Positions 59,679-64,000 of a stretch of DNA of 64,000 bases are shown one piece after another. Under the pieces are notes generated by a model. The model searched no databases, was not told where the DNA came from, and saw only the letters and a program-made list of their open reading frames with translations. How positions within the stretch are numbered: position 1 is the stretch's first letter; the number at the start of each line of letters is the position of its first letter. The translations under genes and the position numbers were made by a program. The stretch is from positions 26,539,449 to 26,603,448 of the forward strand of contig NC_135553.1 in NCBI RefSeq assembly GCF_964340395.1, given 5' to 3'. This DNA is from Glandiceps talaboti. Taxonomy: Eukaryota > Hemichordata > Enteropneusta > Spengelidae.

Positions 59679-60196
59679 ATATGTGAGACTTACCACACTT
59701 ACTGTTTGGAACTCCAAAATCTCATCATAGTTTGTGACATCATTAGCTGTCATCTTGGACAATATGTATTTTCATGATTGTTAGAAATTGATGTTCAACT
59801 AATAACTAAAAGTGTTTTCAAAGTAATATTGATCATAAAACTAATGATTGGGAATAATATCACCACTTTATCCAAAGGGACATATGATTCTGTTATACTC
59901 TTGATGACACTGAAGAATACCCCACTAGACCCTCTATGGACTGTAAATTTACCCACTGAACATCTATGTACACATTGCCAAGCTTACAAGTTACATATTA
60001 TGCAGGCATCAAGGTACATAATTTCCTTTTGCAAAACCATTCACGACAATATCGGTTTTTCTTTAGGTATGTCATCTTTGTATCAGGTTTGATTGAAATC
60101 AGATATTGCATGTCAGAAAAATGACGTTTTACACGGACAAACACACAGGCGGACGGACGGAGCCCATTGTAGTTGATCCCCTTTTGGGGGACTAAA
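59679..60196 (+). mobile_element. Repeat with (GGAC)n and terminal hairpin, related to 41.2 kb
   Basis: Starts ATGTGAGACTTACCACACTT and stays alignable to 41.20-41.44 kb (TTTGTGACATCATTAG, ATAAAACTAATGATTGG, ATATCACCACTTTATCC, GATTCTGTTATACTC). It then diverges and ends with GGCGGACGGACGGAGCCC and a GATCCCC-TTTT-GGGGGAC stem followed by TAAAAAAC. The tail resembles the nested repeat end at 43.0 kb rather than the one at 44.5 kb, so this copy may be a mosaic. The 104-residue ORF at 59778-60092 is not recognised. Confidence 0.7.
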
Positions 60197-60469
60197 AAAC
60201 TTTCTCAGTTAACTTTTCCAGGCTTGGGTTTTAAAAGGCATGATACTTGAAAACTCTTTGATCGGCATTAGATCAGCTACCTAGATATTATATCACTGTT
60301 ACAGACATTTAAAGCCCATGTTAGATTAGGATATTAACATTTGGATAAGAAAGACTATTGTACCTCAGATTTATAGAATGAGTTATGGCCTTGAAGTTGA
60401 AGAAAAGTATTATTGTATGTAATCCCTATGACTACTGATAAAAAATTAACCAGGTCTGTATGTAAAAAG

Positions 60470-62377
60470 AATGATACTCAGTTTAACACTATCAAACAAT
60501 GCAGGAATGATACTCAGTTTAACACTATCAAACAATGCAGGAATGATACCCAGTTTAACACTATCAAACAATGCAGGAATGATACTCAGTTTAACACTAT
60601 CAAACAATGCAGGAATGATACTCAGTTTAACACTATCAAACAATGCAGGAATGATACTCAGTTTAACACTATCAAACAATGCAGGAATGATACTCAGTTT
60701 AACACTATCAAACAATGCAGGAATGATACTCAGTTTAACACTATCAAACAATGCAGGAATGATACTCAGTTTAACACTATCAAACAATGCAGGAATGATA
60801 CTCAGTTTAACACTATCAAACAATGCAGGAATGATACTCAGTTTAACACTATCAAACAATGCAGGAATGATACTCAGTTTAACACTATCAAACAATGCAG
60901 GGATGATACTCAGTTTAACACTATCAAACAATGCAGGAATGATACTCAGTTTAACACTATCAAACAATGCAGGGATGATACTCAGTTTAACACTATCAAA
61001 CAATGCAGGAATGATACTCAGTTTAACACTATCAAACAATTCAGGGATGATACTCAGTTTAACACTATCAAACAATGCAGGGATGATACTCAGTTTAACA
61101 CTATCAAACAATGCAGGAATGATACTCAGTTTAACACTATCAAACAATGCAGGAATGATACTCAGTTTAACACTATCAAACAATGCAGGAATGATACTCA
61201 GTTTAACACTATCAAACAATGCAGGAATGATACTCAGTTTAACACTATCAAACAATGCAGGAATGATACTCAGTTTAACACTATCAAACAATGCAGGAAT
61301 GATACTCAGATTAACACTATCAAACAATGCAGGAATGATACTCAGTTCAACACTATCAAACAATGCAGGAATGATACTCAGTTTAACACTATCAAACAAT
61401 GCAGGAATGATACTCAGTTTAACACTATCAAACAATGCAGGAATGATACTCAGTTTAACACTATCAAACAATGCAGGAATGATACTCAGTTTAACACTAT
61501 CAAACAATGCAGGAATGATACTCAGTTTAACACTATCAAACAATGCAGGAATGATACTCAGTTTAACACTATCAAACAATGCAGGAATGATACTCAGTTT
61601 AACACTATCAAACAATGCAGGAATGATACTCAGATTAACACTATCAAACAATGCAGGAATGATACTCAGTTTAACACTATCAAACAATGCAGGAATGATA
61701 CTCAGTTTAACACTATCAAACAATGCAGGAATGATACTCAGTTTAACACTATCAAACAATGCAGGAATGATACTCAGTTTAACACTATCAAACAATGCAG
61801 GAATGATACTCAGTTTAACACTATCAAACAATGCAGGGATGATACTCAGTTTAACACTATCAAACAATGCAGGAATGATACTCAGTTTAACACTATCAAA
61901 CAATGCAGGGATGATACTCAGTTTAACACTATCAAACAATGCAGGAATGATACTCAGTTTAACACTATCAAACAATGCAGGAATGATACTCAGTTTAACA
62001 CTATCAAACAATGCAGGGATGATACTTAGTTTAACACTATCAAACAATGCAGGAATGATACTCAGTTTAACACTATCAAACAATGCAGGGATGATACTTA
62101 GTTTAACACTATCAAACAATGCAGGAATGATACTCAGTTTAACACTATCAAACAATGCAGGAATGATACTCAGTTTAACACTATCAAACAATGCAGGAAT
62201 GATACTCAGTTTAACACTATCAAACAATGCAGGGATGATACTCAGTTTAACACTATCAAACAATGCAGGAATGATACTCAGTTTAACACTATCAAACAAT
62301 GCAGGAATGATACTCAGTTTAACACTATCAAACAATGCAGGAATGATACTCAGTTTAACACTATCAAACAATGCAGG
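60470..62377. repeat. 36-bp minisatellite, 53 units with no length variation
   Basis: Units start AATGATACTCAGTTTAACAC and continue TATCAAACAATGCAGG. The first starts at 60470 and the last at 62342, exactly 52 periods apart. The only differences seen are point changes: AATGAT or GATGAT at the junction, CTCAG to CCCAG or CTTAG, TTTAAC to ATTAAC or TTCAAC, and one TGCAGG to TTCAGG. Being a multiple of three, it keeps at least three frames open for 1.6-2 kb (NDTQFNTIKQCR, MILSLTLSNNAG, and FDSVKLSIIPAL on the minus strand). None is likely to be a gene. Confidence 0.98.
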
Positions 62378-62821
62378 TTTTCTCCACGTATTCCAGTTTC
62401 CTCCTGCTTCAACAACACTTGGGAGTTGTTAAATGGCAGCCATTCACCAAATTTCTGAATTTATTTGGATGAATGAAGCTTATTATAATAAGATACCAAT
62501 CCAAGATTGTGGGATTCAAACATTGGGGTTCACTTGTGTTTATGAAGTCATCCACAATTTATTACAGTTTATGAATTCACTCAGACTGGAGAATTTGATC
62601 AAATGTACAGATTTTATGAAAACAAGGATACTGTGGAAGAAATCTGATCACAGGCAACAGTACTCTGGTACATTTATTGAGCTTTTACCAGGCTTAAACA
62701 TTGTGTAGGAAGAAAATCTAAATACACTTTCAGAAGTTGACAACTGATCAAAGTGGCTGGTGATGAGTGGACAGATGGTATTTTACAATATCCATCATAT
62801 TTAATGATCTGATAGACATGC

Positions 62822-62914
62822 AAGTGACGCACATCATATCTATAACATATGGTCTCTATGAGTGACATACATCATATCTATAACATAAGGTCTCTATGAG
62901 TGACGCACATCATA
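62822..62914. repeat. 38-bp tandem repeat, about 2.4 copies
   Basis: GTGAC(G/A)(C/T)ACATCATATCTA and TAACATA(T/A)GGTCTCTATGA repeat in succession, ending GTGACGCACATCATATT. Confidence 0.9.
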
Positions 62915-63518
62915 TTGAGGCTATAGAATATTGGTATATGATCATTCTTAACATTCCATCAACCTACCGGAAATTACACAAGTATTACGGTAGTACAATG
63001 CAAATCATATTACCTAGATATCAAAAATCCTTAAAATTTGAAAAATAGTAAATAACATATGCTCACTTCCTTTTCTTCTGAATAATCTGTTCACAGTATT
63101 ACACAGATTTCAACTGCAGATGTATGCATATCCAAATCCAATTCAGAAAGTGAGATCTGGTCACAACTTGTGTCATACACTGGTGTCCCACTGTTAAAGC
63201 AGGAGGAAGCCAGATCTAGATTACCCAAGGAAAACCTACTACATTGTTTGGTTGAGTCCAAGTTCCAACTCAGCATTGTCTGTACATAACACACATGCAG
63301 ATCTGGTTTAGTTTTTAATTGAACCCAGTCTGTTGGCACTTTTTTGAACCTAGTGATACAGGAACACCAGTGAACAGTTCAACCATTGACAACATGTTTG
63401 TTGGTGTACTTTATATTTTAAGTCTAGTTACTGTTATTCTGCTTACAATGCAGGCAACCACACTGTAGGTTTAATAACACCAAAGCTACTCTTGACAGTG
63501 GTAGCCTGGACAGATATC

Positions 63519-64000
63519 ATTACATATGTCAACGATTTACCTTTATATTTGAATGATACCAGTTCCATATCATTTGCTGACGACACAACCGTATATGCTT
63601 CTGATAACAGCATTGTTAAAATTACATCAGCAATTAACAAAGATCTAACGAGTATTAGTCGCTGGGTCTCAGACAATAAGCTCTGTATTAATGGTACCAA
63701 ATCTAAATCGATGTTGATTACAACTGTACAAAAACGATCACACTTGCATACACAGTGTCTTGACGTTTCTGTTAATAATATACAATTAGATTGTGTAAAG
63801 AGCGAAAAATTACTTGGTGTTATGTTACAGCATAACCTGGAGTGGTCTGATCACATAAGGTATATAGAATCCAAAGTAAAGCCAAATCTATATCTTTTAT
63901 CGAGAATGAAACATTTCCTTACAGTACATTCCAGAAAAATATTTTACTGTAGCTTTATTTTACCCTATTTATGCTACTGTTCTAATGTGTGGGGTACTAC
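63519..64000 (+). mobile_element. Non-LTR retrotransposon (LINE) reverse transcriptase, 5'-truncated, runs off window
   Basis: The frame is open from 63390 to the window end. From about 63519 it reads ITYVNDLPLYLN, then SISFADDTTVYASD, the reverse transcriptase catalytic FADD box at 63573-63584. RWVSDNKLCINGTKSKSML and KLLGVMLQHNLEWSDHIRYI follow, then SRKIFYCSFILPYLCYCSNV. This order (ND(L/I)P, FADDT, W...N.LxLN..K...., LG(V/I).(L/I)D..L.W..HI) is that of the palm-to-thumb region of Jockey/CR1/RTE-like LINEs. The GxPQGS motif expected just before NDLP is missing, so the element seems cut there, as is usual for LINE 5' truncation. No stop in the part visible. The clade is not assignable. Confidence 0.9.

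Larger units (their letters stand above)
50053..64000 (-). other. LIG1 intron upstream of the OB-fold exon (incomplete)
   Basis: Starts at the TTTTACAG acceptor and reaches the window edge without another recognisable LIG1 exon, so it exceeds 13.9 kb. It holds the features listed separately. 50.06-50.33, 52.7-55.5 and 62.45-63.4 kb contain nothing that I can name. Confidence 0.7.

Noticed and set aside
60413-62432. Open frames of 538, 653 and 641 codons over the 36-bp array
   Set aside because: All are explained by a repeat unit divisible by three without stop codons in these phases; both strands are open at once and products are perfect 12-residue repeats with no other domain.
63091-63339. 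82-codon minus-strand ORF, candidate upstream LIG1 exon
   Set aside because: Its sequence shows none of the conserved ligase residues expected before IGTGF (the AYYG..GK and GGFLLA region), and I recognise no other family.
1-64000. tRNA, rRNA or snRNA genes
   Set aside because: I looked for tRNA box B-like GGTTCRANNCC with a paired acceptor and for rRNA-like conserved text on both strands and found none that I can support by eye.

Overview
The window is nuclear DNA of a multicellular animal, most likely a marine invertebrate. It holds parts of two conserved animal genes with spliced structure, long AT-rich non-coding stretches, and a very heavy load of minisatellites and decayed DNA transposons. 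There are no operons, no bacterial signals and no CRISPR. I cannot name the species from the sequence.

Two conserved genes point toward each other. On the + strand, bases 2-670 are the 3' end of a Tob gene (BTG/Tob anti-proliferative family): the last few residues of the BTG domain, two PAM2 motifs and the conserved C-terminal tail. A 3'UTR follows, with a candidate poly(A) signal at 1316. On the - strand, the last three coding exons of DNA ligase 1 (LIG1) lie at 49855-50052, 40606-40698 and 26262-26345. All three have canonical AG/GT borders in phase 0 and together encode the end of the OB-fold domain, including ligase motif VI, and the tail. The rest of LIG1 should lie beyond base 64000. 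Nearly everything from 26.3 to 64 kb is therefore LIG1 intron: 14.3 kb, 9.2 kb, and more than 13.9 kb.

Region by region. 1.3-8 kb: plain AT-rich intergenic DNA. 8-12 kb: a G-run hairpin, a degenerate minisatellite and a 2.85-kb 16/19-bp minisatellite. 12-20 kb: two long inverted repeats and the first copy of a repeat family with a terminal hairpin and microsatellite (17.6-18.9 kb). 21.2-22.0 kb: a 751-bp transposon flanked by TTAA, with a small acidic ORF. 26-40 kb (last LIG1 intron): a second copy of the hairpin family, several minisatellites, and a 2.5-kb TTAA-flanked element with nested inverted repeats. 40.7-49.8 kb (next intron): a 2.7-kb inverted-repeat transposon carrying a SAP-like fragment, sitting inside another repeat whose unoccupied copy is at 34.3-34.65 kb; then a broken Crypton-type tyrosine recombinase. 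50-64 kb: a third copy of the hairpin family, a 64-bp satellite of 3.3 kb, a 36-bp minisatellite of 53 units without a length change, and a LINE reverse-transcriptase fragment that runs off the window.

The most informative signal is the nested structure at 41.2-44.5 kb. Removing the insert plus one AT dinucleotide restores exactly the 17-bp sequence of the paralogous empty site near 34.56 kb, which fixes the boundaries and the AT target duplication. The second is that several otherwise unrelated repeat families share one terminal design: microsatellite, then hairpin, then (C)TAAAA. This suggests they are mobilised by the same machinery, possibly Helentron-like.
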